From Neodontobutis hainanensis (Eukaryota; Chordata; Actinopteri; Gobiiformes; Odontobutidae): a stretch of DNA of 64,000 nt. The position numbers were made by a program, and so were the translations under genes. Shown here one piece after another: positions 12,661 through 23,888 of this stretch. Within the stretch, counting starts at the first letter, position 1, and each line of letters begins with the position of its first letter. The DNA is taken from NCBI GenBank assembly GCA_024349245.1, contig JALDNG010000106.1, positions 105,001 through 169,000 of the forward strand. The letters are read 5' to 3'. The notes beneath the pieces were generated by a model, which was not told the origin of the DNA, ran no database searches, and worked only from the letters and a program-made list of their open reading frames with translations.

Positions 12661-13220
12661 GTGGCTTTAAAATATATTTATTGATAAAAAATATTTTTGC
12701 ACAACATACTCATACAATATAATAACAATAGGAGTTAAATACAATAAACATTACACATTTGTGAATTCAACAGAAAATAAATTAAATACCTGAGAGGTTG
12801 TGCTGGTGTATACTTACACTACTATAACATTAAAACAGCAAAGTGCAGCCGCAGCTACACTGGAAGTGTGTTTCAACAACTAGATAAATACATTTACAAA
12901 GGCATTTACATTTACATTTGCATGGAATAAATAACACCAAATCTTTAGCATTTAATAAAATCTTATTCCATTTTGACTTACTGCTTTTTAAATGTTTGAC
13001 AACTAAAACAAATATCACCATGTCAACTAAAAAGCATGTGTAAAATAATAATTAAACAATTAAAGACAAGGTGATAAAGCAAAACCTATTCTCAATGCAT
13101 ACTTTTATATATTTAATTTTTTTTTTAAGGTACTACCCAACAATTGGCAAACAAATAGCAAAGGTATAAACAATCTTTTGCCACCAAAACCCGCAACAAA
13201 CTAGTGCTAAAACTTGTACA
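12661..13220 (-). other. Probable 3' UTR of kansl1l
   Basis: AT-rich sequence directly after the kansl1l stop codon. A minus-strand AATAAA at 12682-12677 gives a plausible polyadenylation signal about 540 bp after the stop. Alternative signals may exist. Confidence 0.5.
12677..12682 (-). terminator. Candidate polyadenylation signal of kansl1l
   Basis: AATAAA on the minus strand. Use is inferred from its position only. Confidence 0.4.
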
Positions 13221-16200
13221 TTAGAAGCAAGGCACAAATGCCTCAGTTTGCATTGTTTGTACTGGCCAAACATTGTCCACCAGGGGGGGTGTTGCATCAG
13301 TTGACTGAGGCCCAGGATCATGGTTGCTACTTTTAGATGTAGAGAAGCTAGAAGTAGTATCTGAGCACCAATGTGGGACTTCAGACAACAGGGTCTCCTC
13401 ATCATCGTTCAAAGGAAACACTCGGCGCTCCCAGGGGGCTTGAGGCTGTCCAAGGATACAAAAGTTATATTGGGATTTTATTCCCATAAGCCTCAATAAA
13501 AAAAAAAAGTATGCATGTGCCGGATTTTCATGACGCACACACAAAACATATGAATCATCATCTGCAATAATTGTAGTTCACATAAACATTCTACAGCCAT
13601 TGGCAGTCTGATGACTTATAGATCAATGTTTGCATGCTCAAGGTTCATATGGATGCTGTTATGCACAAGGAGTAGAGCAGTGTTGATTAGGACGCTCTGT
13701 GTTAGTAACAGTTCATTTCATTGGCAATTCAGTGAAGTGGGACTCAGTACTATAATCAGACTTTCATCAGCTCAAGCAGATAGTGGGTGAACATTGTAAG
13801 GGTTTTCAAAGAGCCAAGTAGAGTTCAAATTTAATATTTCAGAATATAACACATTGTTATTTTGTATCACACAGATTGTTCTTTTCTCTATATATTTATT
13901 TACAACAATAAATTAAACAATGAAAGCTTTATAAGCCATTTCAATATGTACTGTGTTTTGGACAGACAGCCAGCCGCCTATAACATAACATCGATCAGAC
14001 ATTGCTGTGAATAACCCAGCGTGTTATTGTAGCTGAATCGGCATTATCCGATAGTCAGAGTTTGTTTGTGGTACCAGAGCTTTCAGCTGTGTTACTTTAA
14101 TCTTACCAGACATTCCTCTGAGTTCAGCAGCTCATCAATTTCCAGCTGAGCAAAACTGCACTCCACAGAGTTTTCCTCTCCTGATGTGCACAACCCACCC
14201 CCACTGCTTGACAACCTGCTGCCAGATCTAGGGCAAAAAAACATTTAGTATAACTTGAGTTAAAACATGTTGTCATTTGTGACTTCATTTTATATTCCTG
14301 TGGTCTTGTCCTGTGTTACTGCAGTTACACAGGTGTGTCCACAGTATTTCTGCTCACCTTGAGGAATGCCTGCAGTGTTTCTTTCCCCAGAAATACCAAC
14401 GCATTTTCTCTTTCTGCTCTGAAGCAAAATGTCTCTGGGCAAAGACTTCATCAGTGAGAACCTCCAGCTGCATGCACACATTTAAGTAAATATATATTAA
14501 AAAAAGCAAACAAACTGACATGAAGCATATTATAAACACAAAATACCTTTTCCTCTGTCTCTGCTTCACTTTTCAAAAAAGACTGAAAGTCAACCACCTG
14601 CCAACTGCCAGAAAAAGAGATTTGTTGAGACTGACACTTAAGACAGACAGTAACATTGCATTTCAGCATAAAACATACAGAAAACTATTTTAGCATTAAA
14701 AAAAGATTTGACAAAAAACAATGTAAAAGGTAAGTCCTGGTAAAAAAAATTAAAAATCCTCAAACCTTGGTGTTAAAATATCTTTGTACTGTAGTTTCTC
14801 CACTTTAGTTAGTGACACTGGAATGACAATGTTGTCAATATTAAACATGCTTTCTCCCTGACGCCTGCGAACAGCACCCTATAAAGAACACATGGTATTG
14901 ATCAAATGTAGCGTTAGCCTAATCTCCACAGTCTTTAGCTGTAATTATTCCTAACGTTACCTGTGAGCACTGCTTTCGTGAAACAAGTGTGTAGCTCTCC
15001 TCCATCACATTATCTGAACTGTCCTCGAAGTATGAAAGGTCTTCTTCATCATCTAGACATACACATTTTATATGTAATGATAACATTCTAGTCTAAAGTA
15101 TAGAACAGATGCACACTAAGGTTGTGGTTTAAAATAAAGACACACACCTTCTCTGAAGATGTGCCTGTGTCGCCTCTTCCTTTTCCTGTTGTCCGGTTGT
15201 CTCTGAAAAGAATCTGCATGCCTGATTGGTGACAGACTCAGAACTCTCTTTCTATTGTGCTGCATGTATTTCTTGTATTTGTGATCTGAAATGACAAACA
15301 AATACAGTAAATACACTAAATATAGCATGTTTTATAAAGAAATTAATTGTCGGTGTGTAATATTTGCACTCTTCCGTCTTTTGAAATAAACAAAGGATTC
15401 CTATACCTCAGGTTATTTCTGGATCAATTGCCTCCACTGTGAACAGCGGTAAAACAGTAACTTCTGAGTCCACAGTTTACTAAATAACAAATCATTAGCA
15501 AAAGCTACCATCAAAATAAAATACTGTATAATCTCATTTTCATCAACCATTTTCATCAATGGTACGCGAGGAGAAAACGCATAAAAGTTTTGGGAAGCAG
15601 GTAATTCGTCCAATTTCTTTTTCTTTTTTATTGAGTAGAAGTATACATTTCTGGAAGTTTTGATAAAAACAATTTAAAACCCCAGTATTATCCAAAGACC
15701 TTTCAACATATTAATAGAATAACAAATATGTATTGCAGGCTCTTACTTTTGTGCAATGGTGTGGAGTTGTAAAGGACTGGACTCAGTGGCTGGGCGTTGA
15801 TAATAAGAGGTATTTGTGACCATTCTTCTCTTGCTGAGGCCTTTGGGTAGTGACTGAACAGAGAGGAATCTGGAAGACAAATATGCAGAGTAACAAATGT
15901 GGTTACAAAATACAAAAACAGAGTTTAAAGAAAATAAATATTCTCATTATAGATGCACTTTAAATTATTGGGCCCAACAAAAAGCAAACACAGAGCATTT
16001 TGATACAGCAAAATTACAATAAGAACAGACTTAAAAGTTTCTCCTACTAAGTACAAAGGGACTACATACCATAATTCATAGAACTACAAGTCCTAGAAGA
16101 CAGAGTCCTACTGGAGCTGGAGTCAGTGTCAGAGCACACAGAGACAGGATCCAGGGATAAACATGAGCAGGAACACGATGTGAGACCAGATGAGAGGCTG

Positions 16201-19200
16201 GATGTGCTCCTCCCTGAAAACTAAATGAGAACACAGCGGAAAATGTAAGAGAAAATGTATTAAACAAAGTAATAAATGGTATTATGCCATTTCTTACACA
16301 GCTGTAAAATCATAACATTCATCAGTGGCAGGCAACTGGACATTAGTTTAGGCATAAAGGCATTTCACAATTAATCCAAAAACTTTTTGTTTTGGGCTGC
16401 TCCCTCCTCTCCTATGCACCTGCCCCAGAAAGTAGATGTTTTATTACCACTTATTGGATGAGGGGTTAAAGAATTTAAAAATAAATTTAACTACTCTGAG
16501 ATATTAATAAAGATACACATACACATTTCTTAAAATGAATCAGAGCCAAGAGATATTTTCTAATTGGGAGCAGGTGTCTGAGTTCCAATTAATTCCCACT
16601 TAATCTGGAGAGCAAGCTGCAGCTTTGAAGCTACATCTGACAGGAGTATGTGGTCAAATTTAATTAGAATTAGCTTTTAACTATGGTCTTCATTTACCCG
16701 CACATTTGACTTTTACTTCTAAACTGTTTAAATTAAATCTATAGCTACAAATGGACCAAATAAAATGATTTAAATGAAATGCTCTAAATGATAAAGTTAA
16801 ACTCTGAGTACATGTGAATTTATTGCACATAATTAAAGTACCATAGCCTCATATTACAATACCCAGCCTATATGTGAATCCTTATACATTAAATAACAAA
16901 GGTCATTAGATTAGATGCAGCCTGTTTGCAAGCCTGTCTGCATACATCTTACCTTTTCACTACTAGTGTTTAGCAAAAATAGTTTGGGTTTGTGGTAGGT
17001 GACCAGAGGCCGGGTGCGGGCACACACGTATGACATGTCACCTTTAAACAACTTCCTCCTCCTCACACCAAACTTTCTCCTCTTGCTCCCAGGCACAAAA
17101 ACATCACTGTTGAGAAGGAGGGCATATGGTGAATTTACAGATAAGTGATTGGAGCGTTCAAAAGCTATTCAAGATGGTGCCCTCTTAGTGCTCATTCACA
17201 AACGCCACCTGCTATGACCTCCTGTAACATGCATAAACATGCAGAATGGCTTTTATTTTCACAGTCAGAGTTAAAACAGCATGAGAAAAAATGCAATGTA
17301 ATGAGCTGATTCATGTCAAGACAGGGTTTTTCAATGTGTTATATTTCAAACAGTTTAGAATTTTATCTTGAATTAGTGCCCAAAGCCAGCTCTCTCTTTG
17401 CTGTGATGCTTAAGTTACAGTAAAACATAATGAAAGTGTGCATATGGGCATTGTGGTATTCTCTACCTATTAAATGCTTTCTTGTCTTTCCTTGCCTGTG
17501 GTTGCTGTGAGAGCGGTGACAGGCTCAGAGGTGGCATCAGACTATTGACAATCTGGCTGAGCTCTGCACTCTGCAATAAAAACATCAAGCACACAATACA
17601 ATTGACAAGTAACAACTCAGCCTACAAAGTGCACTTGTTGCTTCTATCCATTACCTGTATCTCTATGTTGTAGAGAAGGCGTGTTGGGCTGCAAGGTTCA
17701 TTGTCAGCGTCCTGAGCTGTATATGATAACCCTGCCATTTCCCTGAGTAGTGTCTGCTGAATCTGCCGGTCGGTCATTGGCTGGGACTCTGCAAGTACCA
17801 CACTGCCCTAAGACAAAAACACATATCACAGTTAACTATTTGTTTGTAGTAAATAACTGTTATAAATTAGCCTAAATACAGAGTAATGTATTCCAACCTT
17901 GTTGGAGCGAATATTCTTATGGAGCTCTTCCAGTTGCTGTATACGCCCATCCAGCTCCGCCACCCGCAGCTGCAACCAACTCCATCTGCTGCCCAGCTCA
18001 GCTCTCTCTTCAAGCCACTGTCTTTCACAATCTGACCTAGTAAGAAAAAGGATCCAAATAGTAACCTGCATTTCTGCAGACATATTTAATAATAATAATA
18101 ATGATGGATTGGATTTATATTGCGCTTTTCTCCCAAGGGACCAAGGGACTCAAAGCGCTTACAGGGCGTCCATTATTCATTCATACACAGTCACACTGGG
18201 GATGGTAAGCTACAACTGTAGCCACAGATGCCCTGGGGCAGACTGACGTTTTTACTACAAAAAGTCCTTGGATGTAGTAATGTTACAAACAAAAACCTGC
18301 TGTTGTTGGTTGTAAGTGTCATTATAGCTGAAATACAGCTTTAGCTTTTTAAGCCAACAATATATTACTTGTCTAAACTTCCAAAAGCTATGAATAGTAT
18401 ACCTACAAATCAGTAGGAATATACACCAGCACATAAATTAGGTGAAACACCAAAGCAACAGAAAGAGTAGTTTCCCAAATTACTAATATCACTATTGGAG
18501 TGATGTTTGGTATTAAACAATAACTATAGCACAAGTGCCTATCCAAGGCACAGAATAAAACATGTGTCCATGTGTTTCCATGGCATTAGCCTTTGCATTC
18601 ATCCTGTGCGTCAGTGTGTGTTTGGTTGGCTGACTCTGCTGTTGTTGCTATGGCACTGCTCTTGGACCTTGGCTAGGACTGGGAGGGTTTCCCCCACTTC
18701 AAACACTCACTAAAGACACTGAGAAAGGTTAGGACAATCACTCTCTAAGCTGCTACACACAGGACAGGCCAGATTATACAGCAGAACATCATCTAGCATC
18801 CTGTGATGAACAATTCAAGTGAACACAACACTTTTTTTTCATTTTTCTTGAGCCTAAGCTAAGATTTGTGCAAAAGGGAGTTGTCTTCCTCTGTCCCTGA
18901 AGGACATAATGCAGAGCAGGCTGTGTATAAAGTAAGAAAAAAATCCATAAAGATTTGCTAAGCACAAAAGCATTTTCGAAAATACATAAATGTAGAACAT
19001 GAAATCTTTCATGGACTGTACAGTTTATTTTATACTATTTTTATTTCTACAAGAAAATTAAGCTTGACTTAAAGTTCCACAACATTAGACTAAGGGGGAG
19101 TATGAGTATTGACTTTGTAATCTGGCATAAGGCTAGGAAAAGGCTAGCCTGAGCAAGTCAGATTCCACAAATCCCCAATGATAAAACAGTTTTTTTTTGG

Positions 19201-21222
19201 TTCAAGCTGAGGCACTCAGTTTTTTGGGTGTGTGTTGCAGTTAAACTTCAACCCTCCCACAAGATGCATTCCAGAGTTAACAGCCAAATCTGAACATGAC
19301 CAGCCATTATACACGGAAGTAAAGGCATCCTGCTAAGAATAAAAGTTTGGTACTATTTTTAAGTACTTAGAGTAGAAAAATCTGAACTGTCAGTTAGTTA
19401 AATGTGAACTTTAGTGCACGTCTCCAGCCAGGCAACATCCTGTTCAAGAAGGAATCTGCCATAAAGTGGTTAACTTGGAGCATAAAGTGCATTGTTTCTT
19501 TATGGAAGGAAAAGACAAGCTGACCACTGAAGGAACAAGCATTGACTGGACAAACACTTATTTTTTATTTGTTTTGTAAGAGCAATTGAATAAACATCCT
19601 GTGCTTTTGTCATTTGTACTGTCTATTGTAGTGTTGTTGAAATCACAAACCCAAAGTTGTTTTTTTCCCCTAAAAACTCCTTAACTAATCAAGTAGTCTA
19701 ACAGTTTACTACTTGTCTTTTCCCCTATGCTCTGATGAGTCATTGTGCCTTGTTGTCTGTTTTTTAGTTGTATTAAAGCACAATGTTTTTATTGTGTATA
19801 GAGCTATTTGCAATAAACCTCTTAGAATGTATTATATCTTCCCCTCATCTGGAGACTGTCATACTTTGTGCAAGGACACACAAAGGTACAGCATTCTCTG
19901 CCAAAATACCACACACTACACACACTTCTAAAGTATTTGTTCACATCAGATGGGGAGGCGTTCCACAGCGGCAAACTGAGCGGGCTCTCTGGCAGCTGTG
20001 TGTTTATTTCCTAGCCTGTGGGTAAAGAGAGCTTTTGACTGTGTTATGACTGCAGGCTGGAAAAAGAACTTAACGGTGTGTGCATTGCTGAAATATGTCA
20101 TCATACTTTCCGCAGCCTGAGGGATAAATCCTGTGCTTATGACACTACATTGTAAACTGTATGTAAAACCAGGTAAAATAAGAGTCATACAAAAGTGGTT
20201 TACATAACATTCCATATAACCAGTGCTAAGAATATAATATCAGCTGTTTTTATTATTTCTTGTACTCACACACATGACTTTCTGTTTTCGCTGGGCATCT
20301 TGATGTCATCCAGTTCGTCATCTGAGCTGCTGTTGGCCGTTGCATCTGAGTCAAAGGCTTCCTGCAGGCCTCTAAACACTGCATGGCTGGACTCACTGAA
20401 TTCTTTAATCTCTGTGAAGTGAGGCCAGGTTTTTGGCCAATGAAAATGGTGTTCAGGGCCCAACTGTGAAAGCTGTGCACCAGTTGAAATGGAATCCAGA
20501 CACAAACCTCTGTGGTAACCCTGTGTCTTTAGCCCCTCCAGCTGATGATCACAGTGAACCAAAGCATGGTGTCCTAATAGAGCTTGGAGTCTCTTCTGTA
20601 GCCTCCAAGCTCGGCTGTGCAGTCCGGCTTGTCTGGAAAGCCTTTCTTTTACAGAATCCCCTAGTACTCTAGGAACGAACTGATCTGAGCCCAACCTTTT
20701 GAAAACAGAGGTTTCTTCATTTGAAACTGATTTTAGTGCAAAAAAAGATTTTGAATAATCCCCATCTGAAAAAGGAGGAGACACTGTGGTAAGACTATGA
20801 ATAGAGTGCACATCACCAGTACCTGGCCTACATTTAGGAGCATTTCTGTTTCTGCGAAGCAAACAAGCCTCATGGCTATTGTGCTCAGGGAAAGGGACTA
20901 AAAACATGTCCGGCACACCTGGGAACATGGAAGCCACCTGATGAGACTCTCTCAAGCCTTGATTATAAGATGAAACTAAGGAGCCCGAGCTGGGTAGGAC
21001 TAGTGACTTAAGATGTTCTGCAGGGACTCCAACATTAGCGGGAAGGTTCAGGGGGTTATTAGGCTTGAGGTTGGATTCCAGAGAGTGCATCTTCTGGAGG
21101 TCAGCTGAAAACCTCAGCTGAGGATCCAGGTCCATAGTGTACATGGCGTGCTCACCAGAGGCATGAGGTGAAAAGTGGATCCCATGACCATCTTTTAGAA
21201 ATTTGGTCAGGGCTGGAGCCAT
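13221..21222 (-). CDS. kansl1l: KAT8 regulatory NSL complex subunit 1-like protein (KANSL1L)
   Basis: Fourteen coding exons (minus): 20279-21222, 17898-18036, 17655-17807, 17467-17570, 16953-17106, 16070-16220, 15747-15869, 15148-15285, 14961-15052, 14766-14878, 14547-14604, 14358-14467, 14107-14227, 13221-13445. They total 2625 bp, giving about 874 residues (human about 990). KANSL1 family proteins are chromatin factors; KANSL1 scaffolds the MOF/KAT8 NSL acetyltransferase complex, while the L paralogue is less studied. Family marks: start MAPALTKFLKDG; RLQKRLQALL near residue 215; FDSDATANSSSDDELDD near 300; the helical exon LGSRWSWLQLRVAELDGRIQ (315-361); CARTRPLVTYHKPKLFLL (447-498); and a PEHE-like C-terminal region with IVIPVSLTKVEKLQYKDIL then WQVVDF and LTDEVFAQRH (about 666-760). 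Near the end ERRVFPLNDDEE matches ERRAFPLKGED of human KANSL1L, favouring KANSL1L over KANSL1. The first coding-exon donor (AA|gtcatg) is weak, and slightly different 3' boundaries are possible. Confidence 0.9.
18100..18248 (+). repeat. Dispersed repeat copy 1 ('TTTATATTGCGCTTTTC...CCTGGGGCAGACTGAC')
   Basis: Inside kansl1l intron 2. A (TAA)n-like start is followed by 'ggatttatattgcgctttt', 'caaagcgctt', 'tcattcatacacagtcaca' and 'gccctggggcagactgac'. A second copy is at 49405-49493 and a rearranged one at about 56260-56360, so it is a genuine interspersed family of short non-autonomous type. Confidence 0.75.
18249..20278. other. kansl1l intron sequence
   Basis: Non-coding intron between the first and second coding exons. 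The chance frames here are short and lack domains. Confidence 0.7.
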
Positions 21223-21272
21223 ATGTTTTCCGAGCTACACATTAGAGTCTGTGAAGTGCCTCGATGTATCTG
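21223..21272 (-). other. 5' UTR part of kansl1l exon 2
   Basis: A minus-strand acceptor (ttctgtcctcag|CAGATACATCG) places the exon start at 21272. The 50 bp before the ATG at 21222 are therefore untranslated. Confidence 0.65.
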
Positions 21273-21539
21273 CTGAGGACAGAAATATGTAACCTTACTA
21301 TTAATGGAAGAAAACACTTAACTCTATACATTATTGTAGCTATGTACCTGGTCTAATAGTAACAGTATTCATTAGTCTAACCCGCTACATGTTTTTTTGG
21401 ACACTATTAATAACACATTCATTTAGCTTAACATCTTAAACTTAATAACTCACTACGTGCTGACTATTAAAATAGACTTAACTATGCACAGCCCGGTGCT
21501 TAAGTTAATAATCACTAACGTAGTTACCGATACATTTAG

Positions 21540-21839
21540 TAACGTTAAATATTGCTGAATAAACCTATTGAGCAAGCGTTAGTTAACAGTTAACGCTAGT
21601 TAAGTTAGAGAAGAGACTGGTTCCGACTTGTGCCGTTTTACTAACTTAAGTTACCTTTAATTATATATAGACTAACGTTACAGCCTAGATGAGGCAAACC
21701 TAGTTGTAGACTGTGCATGACAATAGCATTAACATAGCAAGGTAAATAAATTTCTGCAGTGAGTAAACGTCAAAGTAAAGTAACGGGCAGGTTGGTTAAA
21801 CGTTAACAGTTAAATGTGAAAACGTAGCGCCTAACGTTA
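21540..21839. promoter_or_regulatory. Cluster of TAACGTTA palindromes upstream of kansl1l
   Basis: The perfect 8-bp palindrome TAACGTTA occurs at 21540-21547, 21673-21680 and 21832-21839. There is a related AACGTTAAC at about 21800 and an imperfect palindrome GCGTTAGTTAACAGTTAACGC at 21576-21596. All lie in the first intron or promoter-proximal region of kansl1l. Function unknown; it could be a decayed tandem or interspersed repeat. Confidence 0.4.
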
Positions 21840-21840
21840 C

Positions 21841-22110
21841 CTGTTTGAGAGAAACATCGCTAATGCCTTACGAGGACCTATTGCAGAATACGAAAGAACA
21901 TACTTGTTTTCTCCATACAGTATATTAGTTTAACACTGCTTTATCGTTGCAACCCCGAACTGCGTTAAAATATATCCGAAAGCAGGCGCTGTAATTGACA
22001 TTTGTTTCTTGCTGTCCTTCCCTCTCTCCAACTGCCAGAGCCTCAGAGCCGAGAGAAACAGATCTGAGGAGGACCCCTCTGCTGGTGCATTCAGGACAAC
22101 ACATACTGTC
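21841..22110 (-). other. Probable non-coding first exon and promoter region of kansl1l
   Basis: The minus strand has CTCTCAAACAG|gtaacg, a good donor at the 21840/21841 boundary, upstream of the exon 2 acceptor. The 5' limit (about 22.0-22.1 kb) is estimated only from the CpG-richer sequence; no TATA box is evident. Confidence 0.45.
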
Positions 22111-22129
22111 AGACTTTTCAGCACTCACT

Positions 22130-23632
22130 TACACCAAAGTGCTTTACTTCATTAAAAAGAACAAATAAATACTAAACAATAACATGCAGAAAAAAACAGA
22201 AAATTAATAACATTCAATGAAATACATCAAAACCGAAGCTGTAAGAAAAAGTGTCACAACAAGCCTGTGTGAAGTAGTCTTTAGCTTTGCCTCAAATAGA
22301 GTAAAAAAGTAAAAAAAAAAAAAAAAAAAATCTCATAAAATAGAAATCCATTATATTTTTCAGCTGTGAGGAGACTTTTTTATGTGTTTATCTTCACTAC
22401 ACTTCCATGAGCCCCAGTGTGTGTGCACAAAAAGAGAACGACAAGTAATTCTGGCGTTAAAGGCTGTTAGCATAGAAGATGTTAAAAATTATGTTTTTTA
22501 ATAAGTGTTGTATTGATTTATTTAGAAGCCCAATGAGATAAAATGCAAGCTTTAATTTTGCTTACAAAAAGTACAGAAGATAAATATTTAAACATTGTGC
22601 CTCTGTGTGTGCTTAGCTCTCTCTTGAACTAAGCAGAAAACTAAAAGGGAAAAGGAAACCACAGGAAATAGACTGTAACACCAAGCCCCTGGACAACAGG
22701 TTTAACAGTTTTTATATTGTCTGTGTTTGTAAGGCTTACTTTGTATGAAAATGTACTTTGTGATTTGTCTGATGAAATATTAAGTTCTATTACAGGTTAT
22801 GAAAGTTATGCCTGAAAGTTAAGTAACAGAGAAAAACAATGAGCATTTATAGTTTTTTTTAATTAAATTAGCACGTCTGACTAAAACGCCAGAATGAACA
22901 GAGAATAATATAGATCCAGAAAACATAAAATGACAAGTCTGACACAGCAGCAATAGATCTTCACACACAACCACACACCAAATGTATGCTTCTTCTGAAG
23001 GAATAAATAAAAATGTGGTTAGGTTATACAGTACTCAGTCCCAATGGGCATACAACTAAACTGTGCAATGTTTAGTTATTATTGTTATGAAATTTGTACT
23101 TGATTCATCTCAAGAAAACTAAATCCTTCATTGTGTGTCAATTCTTATGTAACATTGCAAATATGTAACTCAACATAAATAACATAAAGCTATAAATATT
23201 ATTAATGGTTTTGTATGTTTTGCCAATGTGCAACCAATTACATAGTTTTTATGTAACAGTTTACTCTTTATGAAAGCCTCATATAATTTATTATTGGCAA
23301 CATATCAGCTTATAAAAAAGCAGTTTTCTTTTTTTCAAACCAAAAGCTAATTGAGTAGCATCAATGGAAATCCTCTGCTGTTTTGTGACATCAAATTATA
23401 AGTTAAATGCAAAATTGTTGAAAGATGTAATGTTAATGGCCGTCTACATGTTTAGCCATTGCCATGTGTGTGCCAGGCACTGAGGGTTACATACAAGTTT
23501 GAATAATTTGTGTGTAACCCTAAATGCAAATAAAGTGTAATTCAAATAACACAAGAATGTTACAAATATTTGTCAAGTTTAGGTCAAACAGACGCCTGTG
23601 GATTTGTGCTGTGAAGGTTTATAGTTTGAAAA
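22130..23632. other. heg1 3' UTR plus heg1-kansl1l intergenic gap
   Basis: AT-rich with no coding exons. Minus-strand AATAAA signals at 23292-23287 and 22522-22517 could end the heg1 transcript. A poly-A run lies at 22311-22330. Confidence 0.5.
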
Positions 23633-23829
23633 TTAAAAATAGTCTCTTCTTCTGGAGTCATCACTGATAAAGGAGGGGTTCCACTGTGCAGGGTAGATAC
23701 AAGAGTGACGGGAGCCAGGCAGCCCAGTGAAAGGGTACATGCCATTTCTCTCCAGGTCAGAGTTACGCAATGCCGGCTGAGAAATGAAAAGACAGGAAAA
23801 GCATTAATGCGATTAAAACTTGAAATGAA

Positions 23830-23888
<59 letters not shown>

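Noticed and set aside
12830..13021. Cys/Lys-rich minus-strand frame
   Set aside because: Lies in the kansl1l 3' UTR and comes from short 'catttacattta' repeats.
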